The position numbers and the translations under genes are program-made. From assembly GCA_023423935.1 (NCBI GenBank), contig JAFAEQ010000039.1:62001-126000 (forward strand): a stretch of DNA of 64,000 nt. The letters are read 5' to 3'. Positions 25,851 through 35,384 of the stretch are shown here, piece after piece (position 1 is the stretch's first letter; each line of letters begins with the position of its first letter). The notes beneath the pieces are model-generated. The model made no database searches, was not told where the DNA came from, and saw nothing but the letters and a program-made list of their open reading frames with translations. The DNA comes from Pseudomonadota bacterium (lineage in GTDB: Bacteria > Pseudomonadota > Gammaproteobacteria > Steroidobacterales > Steroidobacteraceae).

Positions 25851-27671
25851 GTGGCAAAGATCATCCCTGGAGTGAACTCCTCGGCCACACCTGGTGAGCG
25901 GCGCTTTGGCCAGCGCCTGGAGGCGCTGCTCGAGGACGACTATCTATGCTGGTTCAACGTGCCGATCGGACGGCGGTACCAGCATCCTGATTTCGTCGTG
26001 CTACACCCGCGGCGCGGCCTCCTGGTGCTCGAGGTCAAAGATTGGAAGCTGGACGCCATCGTCTCTATCAATCCACAAAGCGTGAGCCTGATGACGCTCG
26101 GCGGACTGAAAGAGAAGCTGCATCCCATCGCGCAAGCGCGCCAATACGTCCATGCCATCAAGGGCGTCCTCGAACGTGACGCGGCCCTGTTAGCGCCGCA
26201 GGGCCACCCTCACCAGGGCAAGCTCGTCTTTCCGTACGGATTCGGCGTCGTCCTCACGGAAATCACGCGCAAACAGTTCGACGCCAAGAACCTTGGCGAG
26301 CTCATTCCCGAGTATCTCGTCATCTGCAAAGACGAGATGACGGAAAGCACCGATCCGGAGGTTTTTCAGAAGCGGCTCTGGGACATGTTCACGGCGCGCT
26401 TCGATTGCCTGCTCTCGATGCCGCAGATCGATCGCATCCGCTGGCACCTGTTCCCGGAGATTCGCATCTCGCAGGGGAATCTCTTCGCGCCGAGCAAGGA
26501 AGATGAGGCGCCCGTATCAGATCATCTGATGCGTGTGATGGATCTGCAGCAGGAGCAGTTGGCGCGTAGCCTTGGAGACGGGCATCGCGTGATCCATGGC
26601 GTCGCAGGCTCTGGCAAAACGCTCATCTTGGGTTACAGATGCCAGCGCCTCGCCGAGACGACCGACAAACCGATTCTCGTTCTCTGTTTCAACGTCGCAC
26701 TCGCCTCCAAGCTCGAGCACATGATTGCCGAGCGCGGCTTGCAAGAGCGAGTGACCGTGCGACATTTCCATGGATGGAGCGCCGATCAGCTGAAGCTGTA
26801 CCACGTGAAGAAGCCTCACGATGGCCCCGAGTATCACGAGCGCCTCGTCTCGGCCGTGATCCAAGGAGTCGATCGCGGCGAAATTCCTCGCGCCCAATAC
26901 GGCGCGGTGCTCATCGACGAAGGCCACGATTTCTCTCCGGATTGGTTGAAGCTGATCACGCAGATGGTGGACCCGGAGACGAACTCTCTGCTTCTGCTGT
27001 ACGACGATGCGCAGTCCATCTACTCGAAGCAGCGCTCGCGCAAGTTCAGCCTGAAGAGCGTCGGTATACAAGCGCAAGGACGCACGACGATCCTGCGCGT
27101 GAACTATCGAAATACGAACGAGATCCTCGACTGCGCTTTCAAAGTCGCGGAGGACGTGATTCGTCCGCAGGACGCGGAAGAGGACGGCATTCCATTGGTG
27201 AAGCCCGAAATGGCAGGCCGCCACGGCGCGACTCCGAAACTGATTCGTGCTCGCTCGCTCTCGGATGAAGCGAATCAGATCGCAGCCCAGCTCAAAGCCT
27301 TCAATTCGGAGGGCCGATCATGGAAAGACATGGCTGTGCTCTACTGCGCGCACTTCATCGGCGATGAAATCGCCACCGCGCTTCAGCAGGCGAACATCCG
27401 GTTCGAGCGCCTCGAGAAAGGCAGCTCACGCAAATACAACGCGGGCGCAGACAGCGTGAAGCTCATGACGATGCACGCGAGCAAGGGACTGGAATTTCCG
27501 ATCGTCGCGATCGCAGGGCTCGGGCACATGCCATATCGGTCGGAGCAGGAAGCCGACGATGCGCGGTTGCTTTATGTGGCGATGACGCGGGCGACGGACA
27601 GATTGGTGCTGACTGCGAGTAAGGCCAGTGTGTTTGTGGAGAAGTGGCGGGAGTGGGAGGAGGCGGCGTAG
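25851..27671 (+). CDS. NERD nuclease-domain/UvrD-like SF1 helicase fusion
   Basis: 606 residues from a GTG. Residues 10-130 are a NERD domain (HPDFVVLHPRRGLLVLEVKD, with Asp47 and Glu61-Val-Lys63 as the PD-(D/E)XK-like residues). The helicase has Walker A GVAGSGKT (250-257), Walker B LIDEGHDF (354-361), VNYRNTNEI (motif IV region) and MTMHASKGLEFPIV and VAMTRATDRLVL (motifs V and VI). Such proteins are frequent in defence islands and are thought to process foreign DNA. It stands 180 bp after the Cys-rich gene and 170 bp before the next, so probably has its own promoter. Confidence 0.9.
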   Translation: MAKIIPGVNSSATPGERRFGQRLEALLEDDYLCWFNVPIGRRYQHPDFVVLHPRRGLLVLEVKDWKLDAIVSINPQSVSLMTLGGLKEKLHPIAQARQYVHAIKGVLERDAALLAPQGHPHQGKLVFPYGFGVVLTEITRKQFDAKNLGELIPEYLVICKDEMTESTDPEVFQKRLWDMFTARFDCLLSMPQIDRIRWHLFPEIRISQGNLFAPSKEDEAPVSDHLMRVMDLQQEQLARSLGDGHRVIHGVAGSGKTLILGYRCQRLAETTDKPILVLCFNVALASKLEHMIAERGLQERVTVRHFHGWSADQLKLYHVKKPHDGPEYHERLVSAVIQGVDRGEIPRAQYGAVLIDEGHDFSPDWLKLITQMVDPETNSLLLLYDDAQSIYSKQRSRKFSLKSVGIQAQGRTTILRVNYRNTNEILDCAFKVAEDVIRPQDAEEDGIPLVKPEMAGRHGATPKLIRARSLSDEANQIAAQLKAFNSEGRSWKDMAVLYCAHFIGDEIATALQQANIRFERLEKGSSRKYNAGADSVKLMTMHASKGLEFPIVAIAGLGHMPYRSEQEADDARLLYVAMTRATDRLVLTASKASVFVEKWREWEEAA

Positions 27672-27842
27672 GTCTGGTGCCTGTCGCATCGGTGGCCGAG
27701 GGTGACGGTTCCTCGACCTGTTGGTAGGAAGTCGGTGTTCAGGCTGCCGCGCTCGATCATCATTCTTTGACAGAATTCCCAGTCTCTGAGCGGGTGTCGT
27801 GCTGAACTCCCGGTCTCGCATTGACTTGGAGACGGAGCTCAA

Positions 27843-28640
27843 ATGGGACGCAGGCGCGAATCACTCATGGACGTGTTATTTGTCTTGCCGTGGTGGGTCA
27901 GCGCAGCGCTCGCAGCCGTTGCCTATCTGCTGCTTACGTACGCCGCCCCTGCTTACTTTTCATCAAACCCACTCGCCGTTGGTATCGGACAAGGGCTCGC
28001 GCAACTCAGGCCGCTGGTGTGCGGGTTGCTCTTAGTGCTTGCTCTCGCGAGCTTCGTTCGCAGCAGGTTCATCGCTCGCCAGTTCGACCGGCAACGGTCC
28101 ATCGAAGATATCCGCGCACTGTCCTGGCGACAGTTCGAATCCATTGTGGGCGAAGCCTTCCGCCGTCGCGGCTACACGGTCATTGAGAACGCAGTCGATG
28201 GCCCAGACGGTGGCGTCGATCTGGTTCTGCACAAGAACGGCGAGAAGTTCTATGTGCAATGCAAGCAGTGGAAGAAAAGCAGCGTCGGCGTGAAGCCGAT
28301 TCGCGAGCTGTTCGGTCTCATCAGCGCGCGGAAGGCAGCGGGCGGCTTCTTCGTATGTTCTGGTACGTACACGGTGGAGGCCAGGGACTTTGCGAGGCAA
28401 TCTGGGATCGAACTGATCGGCGGTTCTGAACTGCAGAGCATGATCCACGCGGCGCAAACGCGGCAGCCATTGCCAGATCCGACGCCAGCAACGATCACTG
28501 GATCTTTCGCATCCTCTCCGACTTGCCCCAGTTGCGGAGCTGTCATGGTTGAGCGTGTCGCGAAACGCGGAGCGAACTCCGGGTCGCGCTTCTGGGGATG
28601 CCCGACCTATCCAAAGTGCCGAGGCATTCGAGAGTTCTGA
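27843..28640 (+). CDS. Membrane-anchored Mrr-type restriction endonuclease with C-terminal zinc ribbon
   Basis: 265 residues. Two membrane segments (residues 11-35 and about 56-73) come first. An Mrr_cat domain follows at about 94-195: ALSWRQFESIVGEAFRRRGY, DGGVDLVLHKNGEKFYVQCK with Asp126, Gln139-Cys-Lys141 as the PD-(D/E)XK core. The C-terminus (about 225-265) is a topoisomerase-type zinc ribbon: PTCPSCGAVMVERVAKRG and FWGCPTYPKCRG. Mrr nucleases cut modified DNA, and the membrane-anchored form is known but not well characterised. A second in-frame ATG (MDVLFV) nine codons in is possible. Confidence 0.88.
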   Translation: MGRRRESLMDVLFVLPWWVSAALAAVAYLLLTYAAPAYFSSNPLAVGIGQGLAQLRPLVCGLLLVLALASFVRSRFIARQFDRQRSIEDIRALSWRQFESIVGEAFRRRGYTVIENAVDGPDGGVDLVLHKNGEKFYVQCKQWKKSSVGVKPIRELFGLISARKAAGGFFVCSGTYTVEARDFARQSGIELIGGSELQSMIHAAQTRQPLPDPTPATITGSFASSPTCPSCGAVMVERVAKRGANSGSRFWGCPTYPKCRGIREF

Positions 28641-28670
28641 TCGCTTAACAGGCTCGCGCAAAGGATTCAA

Positions 28671-29408
28671 ATGCACGCCTCTGAACGATTGATGCACATC
28701 GCCCTGTTGATCGACTGCGAGAACGCAAAGGCAGATTCGATCGATGGCATTCTCGGCGAGCTTGCCGAGCGAGGCACCATCAACGTCCGTCGCGCGTACG
28801 GCGACTGGAAGAGGCAGGGTGGCTGGGAAGAGAAGCTACACCCATTCGCGATCCAGCCGATCCAGCAGTTTGCATACACGAAGGGTAAGAACGCGGTCGA
28901 CATGTGCATGGCAATCGAGGCCATGGACCTCCTCTACACCGAGAAGGTGGATTGTTTCGCACTCGTGACCAGCGATTGTGACTTCACGCCGCTGGTGTTG
29001 AAGCTGCTGTCCAAAGGCAAGTCAGTGATCGGTTTCGGCGAGAGCAAGACGCCCGAACCGTTCAAGAAAGCCTGCTCGGTATTCATTCACACCGACAACT
29101 TCAAAGAAGCTTCCGCCGAGAATCCTCTTCCGGCGAAAGGCATGCGGAAGAGCAAGAACGATCTCCGGGGTGATACGGAGCTGATGAATGCGCTGCGCGC
29201 TGCCATCGAGGCGATGAAAGGAGAGAACGGCTTTGCGCCCATGAGTCGCGTCGGGCAGTACATCTCCAATCATTCGTCCCTGAGCCCCAAGAACTACGGC
29301 TTCGCAAGGTGGTCCGACCTAATCCGCGCGACGGAGTACTTCGAGGAGACGAGCACGGAGGGTAATCACCCGGCGTTTGCGAGCAGGAAGGTGAAGGCGG
29401 TAGGTTAG
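28671..29408 (+). CDS. NYN (LabA/DUF88) nuclease-like domain with C-terminal OST-HTH/LOTUS domain
   Basis: 245 residues, AAAGGA eight bases before the ATG. Residues 8-150 are a NYN domain: ALLIDCENAK (Asp15), KNAVDMCMAIEAMDLL and LVTSDCDFTPLVL carry the acidic residues of the PIN-like active site. Residues about 165-240 form an OST-HTH (LOTUS) RNA-binding domain (LMNALRAAIEAMKGENGFAP, GQYISNHSSLSPKNYGF). This architecture is widespread and presumed to cleave RNA. It lies 30 bp after the Mrr gene on the same strand, so the two may be one transcript. Confidence 0.9.
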   Translation: MHASERLMHIALLIDCENAKADSIDGILGELAERGTINVRRAYGDWKRQGGWEEKLHPFAIQPIQQFAYTKGKNAVDMCMAIEAMDLLYTEKVDCFALVTSDCDFTPLVLKLLSKGKSVIGFGESKTPEPFKKACSVFIHTDNFKEASAENPLPAKGMRKSKNDLRGDTELMNALRAAIEAMKGENGFAPMSRVGQYISNHSSLSPKNYGFARWSDLIRATEYFEETSTEGNHPAFASRKVKAVG

Positions 29409-29592
29409 CGTGTACCCGCAGCAGGCTGCTCAACGGCGCTTTACTAAGGCTCGAGAACTCCCCGGTTCTCAGTAGTTTCATCTTTTCTCGGGTCGACTTC
29501 TGAGTGATCTGCCCCTATCTTTGCGAGCCGGATCAACGAAAACAGAACAGTAGATCCCGCGTAAGCCGGTTTGAGCGCATAAATTAGGAGCC

Positions 29593-29958
29593 GTGGTGAC
29601 GGATCCAGCTGCCGATCAACTGCAGGCACTTAAGGAGGAGCTTCGGCGCTTTGCAGAAGATCGCGATTGGGATCAGTTTCACTCTCCTAAAAATCTCGCA
29701 TCTGCATTGGTTGTCGAAGTTGCCGAGCTCCTGGAGCAATTTCAGTGGCTGACTGAGGAGCAGAGCCGAAATCTTGCTCCGGATGCTCGCGATAGAGTCG
29801 CCGACGAGATGGCAGACGTTCTGGTCTATCTCATTCGACTTTCAGACAAGCTCAACGTCGACCTGCTCGCGGCAGCAAGGAGCAAGATCGACAAGAATGC
29901 GAAGAAGTATCCCGTCGAGAAAGCTCGAGGGAATGCGAAGAAGTATACGGATCTGTAA
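29593..29958 (+). CDS. MazG-like nucleotide pyrophosphohydrolase
   Basis: 121 residues from a GTG with TTAGGAG just upstream; a second GTG follows immediately. The MazG-type signature is present: LVVEVAELLEQFQWL gives the EVAE Glu pair, and VADEMADVLVYLIRLSDKL the ExxD metal motif. Enzymes of this family hydrolyse (d)NTPs to (d)NMPs; small single-domain ones are often called iMazG or dCTPase-like. It is the first gene of the HerA-NurA cassette, 21 bp before the DUF2075 gene, so its role is probably linked to that system, for example nucleotide depletion or signal hydrolysis (inference). Confidence 0.88.
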   Translation: MVTDPAADQLQALKEELRRFAEDRDWDQFHSPKNLASALVVEVAELLEQFQWLTEEQSRNLAPDARDRVADEMADVLVYLIRLSDKLNVDLLAAARSKIDKNAKKYPVEKARGNAKKYTDL

Positions 29959-29979
29959 AAGAGGCATTGAGGGGCAACA

Positions 29980-32247
29980 ATGCTGCTCACGGTTCGAGAG
30001 TTGTGCGATCGAGTGAGAGGCGAATTGCCCACGCTCATCGAAGAGCTGGCGATGCTGACCGGGCGGGGTGGGGAGAGCGAGCGATTTGCATGGGCGCGTT
30101 CCCTCCCGAAATTGGCTGATGCTCTGGCAAATCCGGCGCTTACGAATGTTCATGTCCATTTCGAACGACGTGAACACCATGCTTCACTGGAGTACCAGCT
30201 CCCTGGCTCGGCCTCCTGTTGCGACGTTATCTTGCTTGGAAGGCATCAGAGCCGCCCGAGCGCGGTCGTAATCGAGCTAAAGGACTGGGAGACGAATCAA
30301 GATCGCCCTGGAAAGGTTGAAGGTCTCATCGAGCGTCATGGAAGGCAAGAGCTGCATCCTTCTGATCAGGTGCGAGGCTATGTTGAGTACTGCCGCGCGT
30401 GTCATTCGGCCGTCTTGGACGAGGCTGCGAGTGTGCATGGGATGGTTCTTTTCACGACGGGTATGTTGACGCATCCCTACCTTGTTGAACCGAACAGAGA
30501 CTTGGCGGCGAACTATCCGATCTTCACGATGGCTCGCGAGGACATCGAGGAGCGCCTGCCTAATTTTCTTTCTGAGCGCTTGACTGAAAGCGACGAGCGT
30601 TTCGCCACGGCATTCGCCACTGGTACGTTCCAACAGGATCGTGGATTCATGTCCCAGATTGGGCGCGCGATTCAGGAAAGTTCATCTCGCCATTTCGAGT
30701 TGCTGGACAATCAGCGCCGTGCTTTCCATCTCAGTCTTGCCACGGTTTCAGAGGCGCTGGATCGTGCAAAAGACTCGCGGCGTGTGGTGATCGTTGAAGG
30801 CCCGCCGGGGTCAGGAAAATCAGCGATAGCGGCTCAGTTATGGGCAAGTTTGGTGACGAATGAGGATGTTCCGGACGGCAATGTGCTCTTGGTAACCACG
30901 TCGCAGAGTCAGAACTGCAACTGGGTGCACCTCATCGACCAAGCGAACAACACGCATACAGCTCGAGGAGTGGCCAGAAAGGCGACCAGTTTCTCACCGA
31001 TCACAACTCAGCATCTGAAACGTCTCCGCGACGAGCGCCGGGACACATCCCTTTATCGGGATGCGTCGCACTGGCGAGAACACTTGAGTGATCTCGCGGC
31101 TCGTGGCATCGCGCCGCGCCCAGGGGCTGAATCTGATTCCGTCCTGGTGTCGCTGGTCGATGAAGCGCACGCGTTGATCAATCCGGAGCGTGAGTACGGT
31201 GTTGGGCAGTACGGATTCGTGACGGGCCTTGGTCCTCAGGCGTACCACATCATGCGCTGCAGCCGAGTTACGGTGTTCTTTCTTGATCCCGAGCAGAGTT
31301 TCCGCTCGCGCGAGAACACTCGCGTTGAAGACATCGAGGCCTGGGCTCGAGAACTGGGGGCCACAGTTGAAAGCGTATCGCTTCATGGGGCGCAGTTTCG
31401 CTGCGCTGGTTCTTCAGAATACGTCGCATGGGCGGAGTCTTTGCTTGGTGGAGCGTCGTCGGAACTGAATCGAGTTTTCGCGTCAGCATGGTACGCAGGG
31501 GCCACGCCACAGGGTGCGCGATCCGGTAATGTCGTCGCGTTTCCTCAGCGACGCCGCCGACCGGAGGTGGGCGAGGACGTTGCTGTTGCGGAACCGTCGG
31601 TTTCGTATGTGCTCACTGCTCCGCGCCGACTGTCGATGGACTTTCGCGTCTACTCGGACCCATTCGAGATGGAGCGCGACTTGCGGGCACTGGCTGATCG
31701 CCACGTCGTCCGCCTTCTCTCAACATACTCTCGGAAATGGAAGACCGAAGGTTCCACATACCCGCACAGACTTCCGGCGGAATCACTCGACTTCTCCGAA
31801 CACATGACGCTGTCGAACGGCGAGCGAAAGATCTGGTCCCGCCCGTGGAACTTCGTTCCCGGCGGCGATTACACCGGGTTTATTGCTGGGCGACCAGGTC
31901 TTCCAATCCATGAGGATCCGCTGTGTGAAGTGGGGTGCACGTACGCAGTTCGTGGCTTCGATTTCGATTACGTTGGAATCCTATGGTTGGAGGACCTGAT
32001 CTGGCGAGATGGAAGGTGGGTCGTGCAACTCGAGCATGTGCATGAGAGCGGCATCGGTCAGCTAGTGAGGGCGGCGCGGCGCGAAGGGCCACTTGCGCCA
32101 GCGGGACCGAAGGGCGCGAATGTCTTGGAGCGTGTACGGCAGGCCTATCGGATCCTGCTTACGAGAGCTATCAGGGGTGTTTTTGTGTGGGTCTCCGACG
32201 AGGCGACGCGGCGTCACATCAATCAATCGCTGCGCTCAACTGAATAG
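29980..32247 (+). CDS. PD-(D/E)XK-like nuclease/DUF2075 (Schlafen-type) SF1 helicase
   Basis: 755 residues. The N-terminal domain has a possible nuclease core: CDVILLGRHQ with Asp82 and VVIELKDWE with Glu99-Leu-Lys101, preceded by a helical region. The helicase has Walker A GPPGSGKS (274-281), DEAH at 394-397 (SLVDEAHALI), a long insert, and late DPLCEVGCTYAVRGFDFDYV and YRILLTRAIRGVFVWV, the DUF2075 end motifs. DUF2075 proteins are viewed as DNA/RNA helicases related to Schlafen group 3. It is tightly coupled with MazG (21 bp) upstream and the methyltransferase (14 bp) downstream. Confidence 0.9.
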   Translation: MLLTVRELCDRVRGELPTLIEELAMLTGRGGESERFAWARSLPKLADALANPALTNVHVHFERREHHASLEYQLPGSASCCDVILLGRHQSRPSAVVIELKDWETNQDRPGKVEGLIERHGRQELHPSDQVRGYVEYCRACHSAVLDEAASVHGMVLFTTGMLTHPYLVEPNRDLAANYPIFTMAREDIEERLPNFLSERLTESDERFATAFATGTFQQDRGFMSQIGRAIQESSSRHFELLDNQRRAFHLSLATVSEALDRAKDSRRVVIVEGPPGSGKSAIAAQLWASLVTNEDVPDGNVLLVTTSQSQNCNWVHLIDQANNTHTARGVARKATSFSPITTQHLKRLRDERRDTSLYRDASHWREHLSDLAARGIAPRPGAESDSVLVSLVDEAHALINPEREYGVGQYGFVTGLGPQAYHIMRCSRVTVFFLDPEQSFRSRENTRVEDIEAWARELGATVESVSLHGAQFRCAGSSEYVAWAESLLGGASSELNRVFASAWYAGATPQGARSGNVVAFPQRRRRPEVGEDVAVAEPSVSYVLTAPRRLSMDFRVYSDPFEMERDLRALADRHVVRLLSTYSRKWKTEGSTYPHRLPAESLDFSEHMTLSNGERKIWSRPWNFVPGGDYTGFIAGRPGLPIHEDPLCEVGCTYAVRGFDFDYVGILWLEDLIWRDGRWVVQLEHVHESGIGQLVRAARREGPLAPAGPKGANVLERVRQAYRILLTRAIRGVFVWVSDEATRRHINQSLRSTE

Positions 32248-32261
32248 GGAGAGAATGCGCA

Positions 32262-33446
32262 TTGCGTACACTGCCTTGGCATCAAGCGCCGCGCCGTTGG
32301 GGGCACGGACTACACTCGCTATGTTCATACATGGCGATGTTTCCGCCATCTATCCCGCATTTCTTTATACGGTGGCTAACCGAGCCAGGCGATGTCGTGT
32401 ACGACCCGTTCAGCGGTCGAGGGACGACCGCTCTGGAGGCTTGCCTCCTAGGTCGCATCGGGTTGGGCTCTGACGCAAACCCGATGGCGTGGACTCTCAC
32501 CGCGGCCAAATCGAATCCACCCTCGCGCGATCGTTTGAAGAGTCGAATCGACGATCTGAGAAGGGGCATGCGGGCTCGCTCCACTTCTCACGTTCCCGCG
32601 AACATTCAGATGCTATTTCATCCTTCGACTCTCTCGCAGTTGGTCTCTCTGCAGGACCGGATGTCACTCCTGCGAGGAGAAGATCGATTCATCTACGCCG
32701 TTCTTCTCGGAATACTGCATGCGAATGCGCGGAGCGATGGAACGCCGCGTGGACTCACAGTGGCAATGCCTAACACGTTTGCGATGGCTCCGAACTATGT
32801 GAAGAGGTACATCGAGCGGCACGGATTGAAGGCTCCGGAGGTGAGCGTGCTTGATGCTCTCTCGGACCGAATCGAGCAGTTGGAGATGCCGCCGTCTGGG
32901 TTCAAGCGCGGATCAGCCTGGATGCAGGATGTGCGATCGCCAATCGCGTGGCCACAAGAGACAGGCAAAGCACGCCTCATTTTCGCATCGCCTCCGTATC
33001 TACAAGTGATGAAGTATGGAAAGCTAAATTGGATTCGCCTCTGGCTGCTGGGGCACGAGCCAACGAGCGTTGATACTGGATTGTTCACATCGGGTTCTCT
33101 GTCTCGATATCGAGAGTTCATGACCGCTGCAATGAAGCGGATGCGCGCTCGTCTTCGGGCCGATGGTTACGTCTGCCTTGTCATCGGCGACGTAAGGCGA
33201 GAAACGAAGACGATCAACTTGGCAAAAGAGGTCGCTGATAGCTGCGCTGTACAGGCTGGTCTGCGGGTTCTCGATGTGCTGGATGACCATCTGCCGGTCA
33301 AGCACAAGGTGAGTCGCATCTGGGGTGAGACTCGTGGTCAGGCAACAAAAACAGACCGGATTCTCGTCCTAGGCGGTCCGAAGGCGCCGAGATTGCCGGC
33401 GTATCCAAAGATCGATTGGTCGAGTTCGAATTGCTACGGAGTGTAG
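32262..33446 (+). CDS. DNA (N4-cytosine or N6-adenine) methyltransferase
   Basis: 394 residues from a TTG at 32262; GGGAGAG lies upstream, and an ATG at MAMFPP (codon 24) is an alternative. The N-terminus HGLHSLCSYMAMFPPSIPHF resembles motif X. Motif I is DPFSGRGTT (48-56), then SDANPMAW as motif II. The catalytic motif IV SPPY is at 243-246, after about 190 residues that hold a putative target-recognition region. So motif order is X-I-(TRD)-IV, an alpha-like order with an SPPY of the kind common in beta-type enzymes. No cognate restriction enzyme is adjacent; HerA-NurA probably takes that place. Confidence 0.88.
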   Translation: MRTLPWHQAPRRWGHGLHSLCSYMAMFPPSIPHFFIRWLTEPGDVVYDPFSGRGTTALEACLLGRIGLGSDANPMAWTLTAAKSNPPSRDRLKSRIDDLRRGMRARSTSHVPANIQMLFHPSTLSQLVSLQDRMSLLRGEDRFIYAVLLGILHANARSDGTPRGLTVAMPNTFAMAPNYVKRYIERHGLKAPEVSVLDALSDRIEQLEMPPSGFKRGSAWMQDVRSPIAWPQETGKARLIFASPPYLQVMKYGKLNWIRLWLLGHEPTSVDTGLFTSGSLSRYREFMTAAMKRMRARLRADGYVCLVIGDVRRETKTINLAKEVADSCAVQAGLRVLDVLDDHLPVKHKVSRIWGETRGQATKTDRILVLGGPKAPRLPAYPKIDWSSSNCYGV

Positions 33447-33451
33447 AGCGG

Positions 33452-35383
33452 ATGAGCGACATCACAGAGAAGCTCAAGATTCTGGCATCGACGGACATCT
33501 TCAAGAGCGGCCGAGATCCGGAAACGTTTGTTGGACGACCTTTCTATTTCGACTACGAAACCGTGAAGGTGCTTGTCAACGACAAGTGGAAGCATCGTGT
33601 TGGTGGCATTCCTGCGGGTGCATTTCTTCTATGCTCATACGACGGAGAAGTGGGCGTTGAAGAAATGGTGCTCGTTCGGGTGATCGGACCGACCTCCCTT
33701 CCCACCGATTCGGATGTCGTCGCGTCGATGGTGGATCACTACAAGGAAGATCAACCGCCCGGCGCTGGAACCCCAAAGAAACTGGATAGCTATACGAGGT
33801 ATGAGTTCATGTTCTCTGGGCTCGAGTGTCGTGTGCTCGGGACCTACTATCGTCAGGATTCAAAGACACGTTTCGGAGCGGATGTCGAGAACTTCTTCAG
33901 TGCCCACAACTACTCCGTCTACAAGCCAGAGGGCAAGGCGCTCGAGTACATAGTGAACTTCCGCGAGGGTGAGGGGATACCAGGTGGCCCGGATCAGGTT
34001 CGTCTGGGGTGCGTTCGCTACAGCGCGTCGCGCCGATCGGACAAGGGGGCGGAAGTTCCGATCTATGTTTCTCCACTCGACTTCGTCGGCAAGCGAACTG
34101 CGCTGTTCGGCATGACGCGTACGGGTAAGTCGAACACGGTGAAGAAGATTCTCGAGTCGGTGAAGGCTCTGTCCTCAAGCGCGGTTGAGATCGATGGAAA
34201 GCCGCTGAAACCGATTGGCCAGATCATCTTTGATATCAATGGTGAATATGCCAATGCCAATCAGCAGGACGAAGGGACCGCAATCTTCGAGCTCTTCCAC
34301 AAAGAGACTACAAGATATTCGTTGCAGGAGAAGCCCGGCTTTGAGGTGATGAAGCTTAATTTCTACTCGGACATCGAGGCAGGATTCGGGCTCCTTCAGA
34401 GTTTCCTCTCCAAGGAGGGGGCTGACTACGTAAAGAGCTTTCTTTCGATCGATCTGAGCGATGTCGAAGCGGACGATGTGTCTGCCAAGACTCGTCGCGC
34501 GCGAGTGTTGGCGGCTTACAAGGCATCGCTCTATGCGGCCGGTTTTAAGAGCGACAACAAAAAGATCAAGTTCCAAGGAAACAAAGAGCTGAACGCGTTG
34601 GCGGGAGGTATCGACCCTTCACAGGGCGTCACGTACGACGAAGCAGCGACATGGTTCTCCGCAATATGGGACGAGTACAGCTCGCACGCTTACTTCGAGA
34701 AGTACAAGAAGGAGAAGGGTAGAGAATGGGCGGACGACGACCTCAAGGCTGTCCTGGTCATGCTCACGCGCAAGCGAACACCCGGGAAGGACGCGAACGT
34801 TTCCGGGTATCGGAAGTTGAATCCATTCAAGCAATATCATTCTCCTTCAAACGCGAGTTCATTCGAGGACGCCATTGTCCAGCAGTTGCGCAAAGGACAG
34901 ATTGTCATCATCGATCTGTCGCAGGGCGATCCTCAACTGCAAGGGACGTACTCAGAAAGAATCTGCAGGCGGATATTCAATGATGGGATGCAGCGCTTCA
35001 TTGCGAATGAGGCTGCAAACTTTGTGCAGTTGTACTTCGAAGAAGCGCATAACTTATTCCCGAAGAAGGACGACAAAGATCTAAGTCAGATATACAACCG
35101 AATTGCGAAGGAAGGCGCGAAGCTCCGACTGGGCATGGTGTACGCGACACAGGAGGTCAGCTCGATTTCCGGCAATGTTCTGAAGAACACGCAGAACTGG
35201 TTTGTTTCTCACCTCAACAACCAGGATGAGCTGAAGGAAGTGCAGAAGTTCTACGACTTCGAAGACTTCGTTGAAAGCCTGCGCCGCGCACCCGACCGCG
35301 GCTTCATCAGGATGAAGACATACTCCAATGCCTTCATTGTGCCTGTGCAGATCGATCGGTTCTCGGCCAAGAAGAGTTCCTGA
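33452..35383 (+). CDS. herA: HerA-type hexameric DNA translocase (FtsK-HerA family ATPase)
   Basis: 643 residues from the ATG at 33452, 5 bp after the methyltransferase stop. An N-terminal beta-barrel (about residues 24-170, FVGRPFYFDYETVKVLV) precedes the P-loop GMTRTGKSNT (220-229). An FDINGEY segment (260-266) and the Walker B FEEAHN (529-534) follow, then the late GMVYATQEVSSIS. In archaea HerA works with NurA in end resection of double-strand breaks. Here it probably forms the motor of a defence complex with the NurA encoded 1 bp later. Confidence 0.93.
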   Translation: MSDITEKLKILASTDIFKSGRDPETFVGRPFYFDYETVKVLVNDKWKHRVGGIPAGAFLLCSYDGEVGVEEMVLVRVIGPTSLPTDSDVVASMVDHYKEDQPPGAGTPKKLDSYTRYEFMFSGLECRVLGTYYRQDSKTRFGADVENFFSAHNYSVYKPEGKALEYIVNFREGEGIPGGPDQVRLGCVRYSASRRSDKGAEVPIYVSPLDFVGKRTALFGMTRTGKSNTVKKILESVKALSSSAVEIDGKPLKPIGQIIFDINGEYANANQQDEGTAIFELFHKETTRYSLQEKPGFEVMKLNFYSDIEAGFGLLQSFLSKEGADYVKSFLSIDLSDVEADDVSAKTRRARVLAAYKASLYAAGFKSDNKKIKFQGNKELNALAGGIDPSQGVTYDEAATWFSAIWDEYSSHAYFEKYKKEKGREWADDDLKAVLVMLTRKRTPGKDANVSGYRKLNPFKQYHSPSNASSFEDAIVQQLRKGQIVIIDLSQGDPQLQGTYSERICRRIFNDGMQRFIANEAANFVQLYFEEAHNLFPKKDDKDLSQIYNRIAKEGAKLRLGMVYATQEVSSISGNVLKNTQNWFVSHLNNQDELKEVQKFYDFEDFVESLRRAPDRGFIRMKTYSNAFIVPVQIDRFSAKKSS

Positions 35384-35384
35384 T

